From Rhabditophanes sp. KR3021 (taxonomy: Eukaryota > Nematoda > Chromadorea > Rhabditida > Alloionematidae): a stretch of DNA of 64,000 nucleotides. The stretch lies in assembly GCA_963281155.1 (NCBI GenBank), contig CAUJLY010000001.1, positions 2,232,001-2,296,000 on the forward strand. Direction: 5' to 3'. Numbering within the stretch: the stretch's first letter is position 1; every line of letters begins with the position of its first letter. Positions 12,035 to 25,220 of this stretch are shown in pieces. The notes below the pieces were generated by a model, which was not told the origin of the DNA, did no database searches, and worked only from the letters and a program-made list of their open reading frames with translations. The position numbers and the translations under genes are program-made.

Positions 12035-14854
12035 CTAAAGGCAACTAAAAAGCAAAAATAGAAATAAATAATGTCGTATTCAAAAATAAATATGTAGTAG
12101 TGGTATCCAACTAACTTACATTCAAATTAACGCAATAACATAAATATCTCTATAAATTCTCCTTTAATTACACACAAATTTGTATGTAGCTATTAATCGT
12201 TATGGAAACAGAAATGTCACCTTAAAATTCTTCCAATTAATGCTTTTTGAACCTACTAATGGGACTATTTTTTGATTAAAATCATTTTTTAAGTGTGTTA
12301 ATTATAATTTATTAGTTTATGATCATTTATATTAATTATAGATGTAGAGAGAGTACCCCCTGCATTTTAATTGAAAAAATGATCATCAATTTGGTAACTA
12401 AATAAATAAAAAAGAGTATGTGCATATTAAAATTTACAAAAAATGAATATTAAATGTGTATTGAAATGCGTTGTGTTCTAGTTGTTATTTGTTTAGGTTT
12501 TCTTAGTCTTCACGAACGACCTAACACAAACAACAACATCTCTTCCGGCCAGTAAACGAGGGCAAAATATAGTGGTGGCGGCAAGAAAAGAGCGGCGATA
12601 TAGAAATAAAAATAAACTTGTTTATGGATTAAAGCATGATAAAATAAAAGGCACAACGTTAGTTGAGGAGAATAGATGAAAGAGTAAGTAGTCTCAAATT
12701 TGAGTTTGTTTCCAATAAGTTTCCATCTGAGGCAACGGCTGGTCGTTGAAAATATTTAAGTCAATAATAAACAGACAAGTATAAGAAATATAATAACCTT
12801 TGAATAAATATGTAACTTAATAAAATATTACAATACTACCTCCTGTGGAGAAGCCTTTGTAAAATATTTGAAAACATTTTTATGCAATTGAAAATATTTG
12901 TCATGAGAACTTGACTAGTACCATTAAATAAATTATTACTTTCTTAAACTATTGAGTCATTTCTTGTAATCAAATATCTATATGATACGTATCAAATTTG
13001 CCATATCATCACTTGTACCCAATATAAATTGGACCTAATGTATCAACTACTAACTTACACTGAATGTACGTACATTAATTATTTGCTGGCTGCAAACGAA
13101 CAGCTATAAAGAATGAATGACCTATTCAATTGAAAACGAGTCAGTTCTATAAATGGTTTTTGATAAATTATAATTCGAATGGAATTTGATTAGAAAGATA
13201 AAAATTAACCCCAAACATATTTGATTAAGCTGCCTTTGTTTCGTTAAAATATCTAGTTCAACTTCTAAACAATCCCGATCAGGTGTAGTTTTTTACATAT
13301 GTTGAAAACACAAAGGTCATGTCCATCTGATTCATCAACATGCGACAAAGAAGAGGTTAATAATGTACTTCTATCCATTTGATCAGCAACATGGAAAGAT
13401 ATTATTTTTTCAATTTTGAAAAATAAATATCACTTTGTTCTCATTCACATCTGTTAAGTGAGTGGTAAGGGTGGTATCAGTTGTGAAAGCACATAAAGTT
13501 GACTAATTTGTTGCTTTGAAAATTATAAAAATGGAGGAAGATCAAGCTAATTATTGCAATTAAAGTTGTTTGAATAAAAACCGATTATTTTAATGCAAGC
13601 GTTTAAAAAAACTCCACTTCATTTTATTCAGTTGAAAACAAATTTAAACCTTCCATCATTACATACCAAAGACGCAATGAATCTTGACTCCATTTTCATC
13701 TTAAAATATCTAGTCGATTACTAATTTTTTAAAGCCTAATCAAAGAAGTACAATTTTTCTAAAAGATAGCTGTAAGTCATGATTAAAATAAATTACCCCC
13801 CACATTATATACCATCTTGATCCACCAAATTGGTATCATTATGTCTGAATAAAAAAGGTTGAAATATTATTTGTTTTTTCTTCTCTTTTTTTAAAGAAAG
13901 AAAATATCACTGATGTTAAACTTGTGCACTTTATAAGATGTTCTGCAAAAGAATGCTTTTGTTGAATGCGAATATTATCAAAAATATACAACACAGCCTT
14001 AAATGGATTTTTTGATTTGATCTAGTGCATTCATAAAAAATGAGCCTTCCATAAATGCATATAAACAATTTATTTAAAAAACGACACAACAACAAAGTTA
14101 ATATTTCCGAAGAAGCTTCTTACTAAAATTTAGCCTCATTTTGTCAATTAGTTTTAATAGTGTATTTTTTAAGTCCTACTATGTAATACTTGTTGTTTTC
14201 TTCTTTTCATAAAATCGTCTCAACAAGGGTTAAAAAATGGAAGAATATAATTTGCATTTCTTGAGATACATATTAGCCACATCGCTCGCTTCTATCTCCG
14301 TCATAAAAAAGTATAAGGTTGAATACATTTATTTCTCTGGAAAAACAACGTTCATGATGATACTTATTTCACCGCATTTACACTGGATGAAGCGAAAGTA
14401 TTAAATGGTTTAGGGCAATTTTATGTTTTGCAAAGAGCAGTCGATGTGACTTTAAACATATACTTACTTAATTAATTAAACAGCCTCTTTGTGGTTGTGT
14501 GAAAATAAGTAAAAGCTTAAAAAAGAAGCATCTGCTGGTAGTACTTTTTTACTAGTAGCTTTCCTGTTCCTTTTACCCATTCTATGAAAGTGCAAACGTT
14601 ATCTCTCTCACTTATTGCGACGTCAACGGGTTATAAAAAGTAGTGTTTGCGATACACGCCGTCTGTCCCATCTCTTTGGGGTGACGTTGTAACATAGAGG
14701 GTCTCGTAACGCTGTCTGTCTTTAAAAATCAATTTAAAGTATCATAATTTTTTCTCAATGTTTGAGACTAATAAGTCGTTAATCCTCTCCACAATATAAA
14801 TTTTGCTTCTTGCCATCTAGCTGCAGTTTATCACACTTTATTACAGCAACAATA
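12035..14854. promoter_or_regulatory. Intergenic between divergent MBOAT and USP genes
   Basis: A 2.8-kb region with the two genes pointing away from each other. No gene is seen. Near the USP gene there is a CRE-like palindrome GACGTCA at 14619-14625, a second TGACGT half site near 14682, and GC-richer sequence at 14570-14720. TTATTACAG at about 14838-14846 sits 8 nt before the USP ATG and looks like a trans-splice acceptor. Confidence 0.45.
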
Positions 14855-17156
14855 ATGCAAAGTGAATGTGTTCGAACATCTAGTCAAGGTGAGATATAGA
14901 GACAGTTAGATTACATTTTAACATCAGTCTAAATATTAAATTAATTGTGCCTTTTTAGAAATGAAATCGCCGGTGAAGGTTGGGAGAATGAACATGTTAT
15001 TCACAAGAACTCCAGAATACACGCCTATCAAACGAAATAATCTGCCAGCTATTGTTTTATCAGCTTCTAAATCGCCAGTCAAAGGAAATATTCTGCCACT
15101 AGTTACATCACATTCTTCAAACAAACCGACGGAAGTTACAGATGACGGGCATGATTTACTAAAGTCCAATCCTAAAATCGAAGACCTGTTAAAAGTAAAA
15201 TCATCACGTCGTAGAACTCTTTCCGAAAGAGCCGTCAAGCAAGCAGAGTTCCCAGTTATTGAGAAAAATATTGTGAAAAATTCCTTTGTTGGGTGTAAAT
15301 ACATCAGTGATGGTGTCAGGAGAGGAGTTGGCTTGCTGAACAGGTCAAATTTTTGCTTTATGAACAGCGTCCTTCAGTGCATCGTTCATTTGCCACAATT
15401 GGCGAGACTGATTGTTGACTATCATCAGAAGAAGACTTGCGAGAAGAGAATGTTAAATAAGTGTTTCTGGTGCTACTTGAAGGCTCATGTTGTTAGAGTG
15501 ATGACCATTAGGGATGCCTTTGAACCCAATTCGTTGAAAATGTTCTTATCAGGAATATTTGGGAGGCCATTTGAAGGTGATCAAGAGGATGCGCATGAAT
15601 TCTTCACATTGCTGTTGGATACTCTGGAAAAAGTATACCCATCTAGTCACGTCCTCGGAGATAACCTTAGTCTGTTGGCGGAACCATCCAATCCCATCGA
15701 GCAAGTTTTGTCTGGAACAATGAGAAATGAAATTCACTGTCCAAACTGCAAGTCAATGAAAGTAAATTATGAAAGATACAGAGAATTAAACGTCAGTTTG
15801 CCATCAATTGCCTTCAAAAAAGGCCAGGTTCCAACGTTGACGATGACTAGGCTGTTTAATTACTTCTTCGAGCCTGAAGAGTTGGATGGATACAAGTGTG
15901 AAGAATGCAAGACGACTGTTACTGCCATTAAGAAGTCTATTCTCCTAAGAGCTCCTAATGTTCTCCTAATTCAGTTAAAGAGATTTAACTTCTATGGCAA
16001 AAAGATTAAGACAAACCTCAAGACAGAGATGGAAATTAATCTACAGCCTCATATGTACAACTCAAGCGCCCCTATGAAGTACAAGCTTCAAAGTTACATT
16101 GAACATCATGGCACTAATATTGCTTTCGGACACTACACGACTGTTTGCAGAGATTTGGCTCAAAATAAATTTAGTCATTACGATGATGATGCAGTATGTT
16201 TCTAAAACTATGTTTTTATTTATTTATTTACAGGTTTATGATATGTCTGATAGTGAAATGGAAACAATGAATCCCTATGTTCTCATTTACACGTTGATTT
16301 CGCCAAATGAGACGAATTTGACAAATGACAAGGTTGGACTCAAAAGAAGCAACGATAATTCGGCCGAAATCACTGGGAGTGTCAAGGTACGGTGCTACAA
16401 ATAGCTAACTTAGTTTTTTTACAAATTAATGTCATATTCGGGTTCAGGATAGTAAAATTAGTCTATTTTTGTCTGTTTGAAAAAACTTGATGTTTACAAA
16501 ATTTTGAACCAGTCATCATGAGGAAAACATATTTTGACAAAAAATGACTTCTTAATTTTGACTAAAAAAATATTCACTGATTGTCAGATAAAACTAGCGA
16601 TACATTTACTTTACACGATGGTATGCTGATTTTCGTGAAAATATGAATTTGTTGTGCTTCTTTTGCCATTCTCTTTTGTGTCTTTGGGCCCTTGAAGTGA
16701 TAAACAAATTTTACGGCTATATCATGGTATAAATCTTGTAGCCCTACTTTTTTTACATAGAAAAACCTTAATGCTATTTAAACAGTATAATTACTCAAAA
16801 GTTGTGCTGCTTTGAATGTACCCTAAGGATTACCTAAAAAAGATGTTATATATTGAAGTAAAAATACGTAAAACTAACTTCTCTATTTGTAGCACTGTGC
16901 GAAAATGAATTATTCATCCCAAAGTACTCCTGTTTCATCATCTACTACTCCTCAAAAGAAGAAGAATCTGTTCCCAAACAAGGAATGGCTCAATCAACCC
17001 AGACCCGAAAACTTTCAATTTAATAGGCCCAATCAACGCAATCATAAATGTGGGGATTCTGCTGGAAATAATAATAAGAAGCGCAGAAAATTCATTAACA
17101 ATCGGTCCTTCAAAAACAAGCTTTTCAAAAATAGACCACCCTTCAGAAGATTCTAG
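14855..17156 (+). CDS. Ubiquitin carboxyl-terminal hydrolase, USP36/42-like
   Basis: Four exons: 14855-14888, 14959-16193, 16234-16386 and 16893-17156, giving 561 residues. It is a cysteine protease that removes ubiquitin from proteins. The Cys box is GLLNRSNFCFMNSVLQC (catalytic Cys present, but NFC replaces the usual NTC). QEDAHEFF follows, then two CxxC zinc-knuckle pairs (CPNC, CEEC), the LLIQLKRFNFYGKKI segment and the His box NIAFGHYTTVCRD. The conserved end VYDMSDSEM...YVLIYTLI lies in exon 3, across the 40-nt intron. The last exon gives a Lys/Arg/Asn-rich tail (KKRRKFINNRSFKNKLF), similar in character to nucleolar-targeting tails of USP36, so a nucleolar site is plausible. Domain order and spacing match USP36/42. 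Confidence 0.9.
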
Positions 17157-18200
17157 ACGTTCCAGAATAGATCAAATATATACGGGAATTAATTTGTCGA
17201 TTATTCAAATTTGTGGAAAAGCTATTGAACCTTCCAAAGTATTAGAGTTTTTCATCCTATAAAAAGTCCAGCTTATGCGACTTACATTTATTGCCCTTTT
17301 TTTGTCTCACATTGTTATCAATTACTTTTATTTTACTATTTTCTGAATATATGATTTTGTTGTTACTGCATTACTCTTTTTTAGAATTATCACAAACCAA
17401 TTTAAATCTTGTCGATTTATTTACTTCATTATTATTTTTAATATAATCATCATAAAACTTCTGCAAATTGAAAAAGAAATCTTTAAAATTGGTACTTACA
17501 TTGACAAAAGAATCTCTTCTCTTAAACTATACATATATTTTTGCAATGGCCAAATAAATTATAATTTTGATAGAATATGTTGTGTTTTTATTGTTTATAC
17601 TATGAAGCTCATTTGAAATATTGATGTTTCATTTATTTACTTGATTAAAAGTAGCTAAATTCGTTAAAATTTATTAACCAACTAGCATTTGGTAATGAAA
17701 TATGATACATATTTTATGCAAAAAGAGAGGCTGCAATTCTCGCAAAATCCGGAAAAATAATTTCCTGCTCTTCATTTCTTTCAACTAATTTTTCATGAAC
17801 CACTGTTTACTTTGGATTTATAAGTGTTGTAACACTTCAAAATTTATTTTAGGTTTTTCGGTAAAAGATGTATCTGATAGATCATTTTGTATAACACTGT
17901 TTCTTAACAAAAGCATACAATAAATAAAATTGAATAACTTAAACCTTGACAAGTATACTTTAGACAGACGTTTTAATAGTTAATTGTATGTTTTCATTAG
18001 ATGCAAATTATTCAATAAACCAAAGTTGTGATTGCGTTGTCAAAATTTGCTTGTAAAATAAATACATAAGAAAACCATTTGAAGAAAAATATCGAACTAT
18101 CGCTATGTTTTATTTATTACATTTTAAATGTGTAGTGATAATTTCTTCAGTCAATTGTATCAAAGGGAAAATTTACTCGAATAACTAAAGATAAAACGAA
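17157..18200. other. Intergenic, no gene seen
   Basis: 3' flank of the USP gene followed by AT-rich sequence; nothing recognised. Confidence 0.6.
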
Positions 18201-18208
18201 CACAAAGG

Positions 18209-19092
18209 GGATTCTGGCGAAGTAGTTAAGCATTTATATATTAAAGCGGAGAATGCACCTGCTAAAACATCACTAAAAGAAATAACATCAGCTCCAGTAG
18301 TTCCTACAATATCAGTAAGTCCGGCTTGTGTCTAATCAATTTGAGTTATCAAATCAAGCCAATCCGGTTTTTTGTTATTGGAGTCAACCCAACGTGATAT
18401 TATTTTAAAATTACACATTGATCCTTATCCTTGACGAAATCTTCGTTGATAAGACATATAAAATTGTCTCTCGAAAAGGATTCAAACGCTTTAATTTCAC
18501 AAAAATCTTTAAAATGAGTAGTCATCCAAAGCAAGAACTTTCTCTAATAAAAACGTGCATTTCTCACTTGCCAAAACCAATTACTACCTTCGGAATTTCA
18601 TACTTTAGTAAATATATAGACGATTTAACTAATGACATTTTATCCACGCTGAAAAAAGTTAAAGAAAATTATGTATTATACAAAATTAGTTCGATGACAT
18701 TATTCTTCCTTTAAAACACAATTTTATAAATTTTGAAAAGCTTCGAATATTAAAAATAAATTGTATACATATATTAACTTTGAACTTACCTAGTTCCTTA
18801 CGAATTTTCAGATAAAGGTATGGTACAGAAAATAAAATACAACGCATATCTGCAGCATTAGATGAAGAAAATGGAGAAAGCAATAAAGAAAAAGTGTCTG
18901 AAAATTTATTTAGCAAATGTCTCGATATTAAATCTCCTTTTAACACAAGTAGTTTTTGATAAGAGAAAATATAACAGGATTGACAGATACATACATTATA
19001 AATATTTTCATGATTTGGAAGCTTGTATAAAGATAATAAAACTTGACTTAAAAGCGAGATTTTCGAATATTAATGTTACGGGTATAATCTAA
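18209..19092 (+). pseudogene. Possible decayed gene of unknown type
   Basis: Three plus-strand stretches have coding-like composition but lie in different frames with stops between them: 18209-18331, 18418-18714 (with HLPKPITTFGISYFSKYI) and about 18838-18950 (with RISAALDEENGESNKEKV, overlapping another open frame to 19092). One acceptor-like TTTTCAG near 18812 does not restore an open frame. I cannot assign a family. Either a pseudogene or a gene whose exons I could not join. Confidence 0.3.
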
Positions 19093-20424
19093 GCTTCAGT
19101 TGTATACATGTAGCAGACTATTTTACTATTCTCAAATTATTCTAATTAATAATTTTAATACAAATCTTAGAGGTACTAAGATACTGTAAATTATAATTGG
19201 TCGGTTTTGCATTTACCAGCACAATAATTCGTCCAACAAACAATCTATGGAATGGACATTTCATATTATTTAACCAAGTTGAAATTGAATTTGCTAACTA
19301 TTTATTTTTAAATTTAGTAAAGTTTTATAGTGCCAAATGTGTTATAATTATAGTCTTTTGCTATTATTTTGACAATCAGTGCTAATCCAATTAAGCATGC
19401 ATTTTAAATTTGTTCATTTAACTCTGAAGAAAGTAATCATTTTTAGAATATAGAAAATGAATCTGTAAAAGGATGTTGTTGGAAAAGTAAAAGTCTGAAC
19501 ATCCCGTAATATGTGAATGCAAATACAATTATATTTATTATTATTTGACTTTCAACTGAACGTTTAATAATAAGGTCAAATGTGTTGTCATTCTCACTCA
19601 GTACGCATTACAATATCACCTATTCATTTGATTAGATGTCTTTATATTATATAACATTAAACCTACATTAAGTATATTCATTGGCCACTAAGGAACTATC
19701 TGAAACTGTTGTTAGCTTTTATCAAACAAATTTTATTTGTGCTTTCAATATATAAATTATTAACTTTAATTTAGCATTATAATAATAGAATGGCAATATT
19801 TAAAAAAGTGTATTTTTTAAAACATTATTTCGTGTAGGTAAGAGAATTCAGCACCAGAAAATTGATTCAAATTTGTTGCTAATAAGGTGAAAATTGAACT
19901 CATCTTTTTACAATTGATTTTCTTTAAATATTAGACATCTAAAACGGCACAATTTGAACCGCAATATTTATTAATAGACAATATCCAACTACCCGTCCTG
20001 CGGTTATTAATGCTAGACAAGATATTCCTTTTATTACCTATTCGAGAGGCATTCTATGATGTTATCATTTCGAGGCAAAATTGCATTTGAGTTTATATAT
20101 GATTGCTAGTCCAAATGACGAAAATGTAATCTTAAATAAAAGACATGCCATCGTTTCAAGTAATTGGAATTAATACATTGGACACAAATTCAACTTATGG
20201 CTTTATTTTGTAATCACAAACATCTGGCTAACAGTATTATTCTCAATCATTAAATATATTCTTTTAATTGGAACAAATATTAGTATCTTAATTGCCCTCT
20301 ATTCGTCACTCGTATTCTCTGCCCGGTATAGGCACCAATACACTTTAATTACTAATGGTCGCATCCATAATTCTATTGATATGCTCACTATTATCAATAA
20401 AAGTATAATTTCTCCAAAAATTAT
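19093..20424. other. Intergenic, no gene seen
   Basis: AT-rich sequence up to the tRNA-Phe gene; no coding or RNA signal recognised. Confidence 0.55.
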
Positions 20425-20497
20425 TGCCACGAGCAGGGATCGAACCAGCGACATTTAGATCTTCAGTCTAACGCTCTCCCAACTGAGCTATCATGGC
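20425..20497 (-). tRNA. tRNA-Phe(GAA)
   Basis: 73-nt tRNA on the minus strand. Acceptor GCCATGA/TCGTGGC with one G-T pair and an A discriminator; D-arm GCTCAGTTGGGAGAGC. Anticodon stem TTAGA/TCTAA encloses CTGAAGA, giving GAA. T-arm GCTGGTTCGATCCCTGC. A T5 run follows on the minus strand (20416-20420 region) as terminator. Confidence 0.96.
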
Positions 20498-21022
20498 TTA
20501 TGGTAGGAACTTTGAATATTAATCATTACTCTCGTAGAAGTTTATTTAATCTTGTCTGTAATCCTTCATAACTATTTATAAGAATCGCAGTAGTAGTTAG
20601 ATACAAATTGTTAGTTTAGATTATCGGTAAATCTTCAAAAATTGACACTTATTGTCTCTTTGAGCAGTTGAAAGAAACTTATATTTTTACGCTCTTTGGG
20701 CAATCAAAATTGTTTTTCACCAGCTCTTAATCATGTAACAACAATTAATTGCAATTCTATCTGCATTAATTGGCAATTTCAAGCAACAGATGCTTTCTAA
20801 TGACTTCATTGACATGCAGCATCTTTTAAACACACCTATTTATTTGTCACCTTTGATTGGCACGCATATTTATCGTGATTAATCAACTTAATCTTTATGA
20901 ACTAGACACAATTCCAATAGATTACTTGTTAATCTCTTTGATGTCTATATAAGTCGCTGCATATCTCAATTAGTAACACATATTCTAACGAACTACTTAT
21001 ACTTCCCACATTTATATCAACA
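20498..21022. promoter_or_regulatory. Upstream region of the dishevelled gene
   Basis: No gene. A TATA-like box (GTCTATATAAGTC) lies at about 20943-20955, roughly 70 nt before the dishevelled start codon; a cap-proximal promoter is plausible. Confidence 0.4.
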
Positions 21023-22461
21023 ATGAACAACACAATCAGTGAAAACAATTTTAATGTAAGTTATCATCAGTTTTATATTTGTACTAATTTGGCTTATAGG
21101 TGTTTTGCTTTATTAACGACGATGAAATACCATTAAAATGTTGTTTGAAATCATCCTTCAATTACATCACATTAGACGACTTTTATCAAAACTACGACGT
21201 ACCTCAAAATGTCAAATATTTTATCAAGGAATTAGATGAAAGTTTAGGAAAAATGACTTACCGCCAGCTGCTTCCGCACGATAGAATACCGACTTCACAC
21301 AATAATACCTACGAATTGTACCAAAAAGAAATCGGTGGCGGCAGTTGCCTAGGAACGAGTGTAACTGGGTCAAGTAGTGGATCTTCTACTCTCAATGTGC
21401 CCTTTAGAAAAATAAATACGAATAGACAAAGCAATCAGTTTGAAATGTCTATGGACGTTAGTGCTATTAGGCCTTTACTTCCAAAGAGTGTCTTCGCTGA
21501 TAGTTCCAAAACAAATGATAGAAGAAAAAACAAACCAATGATTTCGTCTTCATCCCGGTACGCTCTAGATGCTAGTGTTGGTCAATTCGGAGAATCTTTG
21601 CCTTTCCATAGGTCAACTAATTCAATTTCATCATCATCCTCAGATGGAAGTTATATTCCAGTGGAGAGATCCAGAAAACAAAGAACAAAGAAATTAGAAA
21701 CGTACGAAGACACAACATTTAATGACACAACATATTCTTCCTTTCCTGCCTCTACAGTCTTCCTAAATGCAGAAACAATCAAATTTAGCGTAAGAGAAGG
21801 TCAACAGCTAGGTTTTGGGATTGATGGTGATGAAGAGAATGGAATTTATGTCACTGATTTATGTAGTGACGACTTACTGCTTAAAGGACTGTCAGAAGGT
21901 GATCTAATAATTGAGATAAATGGATATTCCTTTGACCAAATAAGCCTACAAAAAGCAGATATCCAATTAGAGAATATTTTAATGCGGTTTAATAACATCG
22001 AAATGACATTTACAAAGAGCCATTGTGGGGATATTACTAGTACAACAGTTCAGAAATTTAGAGATGAGTCAGTGTATCCAATTAACACAAGTATCTGGGC
22101 AAAGCAGGCAGACCAATTAAGAGGAAGTCAAACACTCGGTGAATCATCGTATTTCAATAATTCAGATATAGAGGCTCCTTACCTAACAACATCTTCCCCA
22201 CCATCCGAGATATTAAAGGGAATAATTTGTCCAAAGTATGGAGTAAAACTGACTAGCTCAACATGGTTTAAACTAAACACACCCATGTCTTTTACTGGAG
22301 TTAATTTGGTAGAGTGGTTGAGGCGGAATGTCAAAGGGATAAGTGATAAGAAAGAAGCCAAGGAGTTTGCCTACAATTTGCTAAGGAACAAATTCATTGT
22401 TCACCCTGTTAGTATGAAAAAATTCGTTAAAAAAGCAAGCTACTCCGTTGTTGCAACTTAA
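21023..22461 (+). CDS. dsh: Dishevelled (Wnt signalling adaptor), compact and divergent
   Basis: Exons 21023-21055 and 21100-22461 (44-nt intron, GTAAGT...CTTATAG) give 464 residues. Three domains occur in the order unique to dishevelled. A divergent DIX domain spans about residues 12-85 (FINDDEIPLKCCLK, ITLDDFYQN, FIKELDESLG). After a Ser-rich linker with a basic patch (ERSRKQRTKK) comes a PDZ domain at about 235-315 (GQQLGFGIDGDEENGIYV, LSEGDLIIEING). A DEP domain follows at about 390-460 (TWFKLNTP, FTGVNLVEWLRR, AYNLLRNKFI). The protein relays Frizzled signals in the Wnt pathways: DIX for polymerisation, PDZ and DEP for Frizzled and membrane contact. It ends right after DEP, lacking the long C-terminal tail of most homologues. 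Which nematode paralogue it matches is not clear. Confidence 0.9.
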
Positions 22462-22690
22462 TTTTTTAATAATAATGTTAGGATCTGCCTTTTTAATAAA
22501 CCTTTTTGAACATCTTTCTTATATAATTTTAATCATAATTCATCACATATGTATGGAGAACATTAAAAATACCATCAGTTTATATTGTTTTAAACTAAAG
22601 TAGAATTTTCGAACTGTGTCAATTTGCTCTTGGTAATCTATTTTCAAGAATATTCCAAGCCTTTTTATTCTTGTCCACGATTGAATTATA
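22462..22690. other. 3' flank of the dishevelled gene
   Basis: Short AT-rich spacer with an AATAAA signal shortly after the stop codon (about 22495). Confidence 0.5.
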
Positions 22691-23700
22691 TCAGTTCCAT
22701 CTTCTATAGATTTGGCTGCCCAAACTGGAGAAGCCAGATGTGCGGTTTAACTCCATCGCCCATTCTTGATGTCGCATATTTGACATAAGGCAAAGCGTCA
22801 GACCCTCCTGAGCAAGTAATTGTTTGTCAAATGATGTCACAGCAGTGTGAGATAATCTATTTGGAATAAGCCAACAAAGTCCATTTTCCTTCACATGATC
22901 AAGCCCAAATAATTCATATCACTAAGTCATTTTCAAACTACCTTTGAAACTTGTACAGTTCTCCCATAGAATAAATAATTCCGTGGATAATTACAGAATC
23001 ATGATCTCTACTTTTTCTAATAATTCTGAAGCATTTATCCAAGCCAGTTTTTCAGGTTCAAAGTTGGAGATATTTTAAATTGCATAAAAGAAACTTCCAC
23101 TTACTATTCAATCTATCACCTATAAGACGCATTTTATTGGAATGAGCAGCAGAGGAGTAAGCAAATTTAAGAGAAGTCATTTCATATGTCAAGAGATCAG
23201 ACTGTTGCCTTCCAAACTGTACATTTCAGCTAACTTGCTTATCTCCCAATACAAACACATTATTTTCTATTTTTCGGAGGAATAATTTTCTTTTCAATTG
23301 CTAAGTTTCCGATCATTTTAATTCTATTTGCTTGGATATCGATTTCCACAACTGACTGTTTTGATATTTTTCCGCCAACTACAAAATCGTTAAATTTAGT
23401 AACATAAAATGACTTTTGAATAACACTTTTTTGATACATTCTTAATAACAGAATTTTGGACTAATTTTGATTACAAAAAAGAGACTTAGATCAGGTACTT
23501 CATGAATAAAATCATTTTCTTGAACAATCTTGTCTAAAAAGTTGAGTTCAGTTGAAGCATAATCAACTTTTGCGATTAGATCGAACATGTACGGAATTCT
23601 ATCGTTTATATCAAATCCAACCCAGTGTGCTATTATCTCCAGAATTCCAGATTGATTCTTGTTTTTAATAAAACCGTTGTCCGTAAGATTCACAAAATTA
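22691..23700 (-). pseudogene. Decayed gene, possibly kelch-repeat protein
   Basis: Minus-strand reading pieces occur in order but in several frames: 23693-23442, then a piece with VVGGKISKQSVVEIDIQA followed by a one-base frame change into NNVFVLGDKQ. Next come SVIIHGIIYSMGELYKF near 23000 and NRLSHTAVTSF within 22894-22691. The alternating 'VVGGK/IHGIIYS' and 'R-SHTAV' elements are reminiscent of kelch beta-propeller blades, but this is a weak match. Several in-frame stops without splice sites support a pseudogene. The N-terminal piece is not assigned. Confidence 0.5.
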
Positions 23701-24633
23701 ATTTTTGAAAGTGAATCTGCTATAAATGATCAATAAGGGATGACAAGCATCCTTTTGAGAGAACCTTTTCGATTTACTTTCATTATATTTTTTTAAGAAT
23801 AAATACCATCAATTTATTGTGTATTTATTGCAGAATCAAAAGCCCCTGTTACGATGTGCATCTTAGTACATAGTATAAGTAGTATCGTCGTAATCATTTT
23901 ATCACATATATAAGGACGTTAGTTCATAATAAATCAGTCCACATACTACCGTGCAATATTATCTTAGTATTCATAACAGCCCCAATTCACGATGTTCTTT
24001 AAAATGCTTTGTTATCAGATGTTTAGACAAATCATTATAGTTGACAAGAGACTTTTATTTGAGCTCTCATAAAATCCTTCTTTTCATTCATTTTGAATTC
24101 ATCTCGGAAATAAATGTATTCATAACAAATTTCAACATGTTCCAACTTCAAATTGTTTATTTAAAATGTGGCTATGAAAAAACAAACATATTATGGAATA
24201 TCTTAATTTAAACCTACTCTTTGATATATCTTTAATAAGCAAATCGTAAACATAATAATGTTCATAACATTTGTGATAATAAAATGGCAAAAAAGCTGTT
24301 AAGGGTGATCACAGTAAAATATATCTTGAATCTACTGGTCTACAACCTTCATAAACAAAAGTAGAGATTGAATCCTTATTTAGACAAGTATAAAGTGATA
24401 GGAATGAGATAATGTAAATGTGGTCACCTTCAAGTATTATTATGATTACAATATGAAAACAAGTATCTTACGTGCTACAGTAGAGATCTCACCTATAGTA
24501 TTGGAGATACAAGCAACGTTGATAATAAGATCTAAAAGGTGAACCTGGAGTTAATTAGATACAAATATATGTATAATAGAACTCTTAAAGTTAGGTATAA
24601 GTACTAATGAGTTGAAGTTAGCTTAAAACAAAA
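23701..24633. other. Intergenic, no gene seen
   Basis: AT-rich sequence preceding the first LTR-like element. Part of it could be old retroelement sequence, but nothing identifies it. Confidence 0.5.
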
Positions 24634-24878
24634 TGTTGGAAGCAAGTATGACGTCGTAGTACTAAAGTGTTTCATGACCATCGTTTGAGATGTGGCGAGG
24701 CTTGTATGAAGGTAAACTTCATTTAACGTATACACCTTAATATGTATATTTGATATGTCTTAATTATTGTATATATCGTTATATTAGTGTAATAGATCAG
24801 TTATCTTGTTCTTTGTCCACGTGTCTCTATCCTACTTGTCTATCGACTTCATGGGCTAAGCTTTGGTGGTCCGGGAAC
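24634..24878 (+). mobile_element. LTR-like relic with primer-binding-site-like end
   Basis: Begins TGTTGGAAGC, as LTRs often do, and ends next to TTTGGTGGTCCGGGAAC at 24862-24878, which looks like the tRNA primer-binding region that follows a 5' LTR. About 165 bp (24700-24878) match, in the opposite orientation, a second copy at 26577-26750. Shared blocks include the AACGTATAC start, the TAT(A/T)TTAGT run, CAGTTATCT, TCTCTATCCTA, TCTATCGAC and the PBS-like end. No retroelement protein is seen. Confidence 0.6.
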
Positions 24879-25220
24879 AAAAGCAAAGTTGTCCAAGTAG
24901 ATAATCGTAGGTCATAAAGTATTGAAAACTAGTACAAATATTATTTAAAAAACTGTCTGCCAAGATGGCTAAAACAGATTAAATAAGGTGTAACTAATTA
25001 AAAAGCAACATTTATTTAAACGAGAAACTAATGAATGCAACTCTTAATATCGACAGAACCATGAATTTATATAGCCAATCACTTGTCATAATTTAAAACA
25101 TAATATTGATATTTTTAATTGTTCCGTAGCTTGTAACATTGAATTTCGAAGTTCTTTATAATGATATTGACGTATTATTTAGAGTATGGTAAATAACAAG
25201 AATAAATTATTAAATACTTA

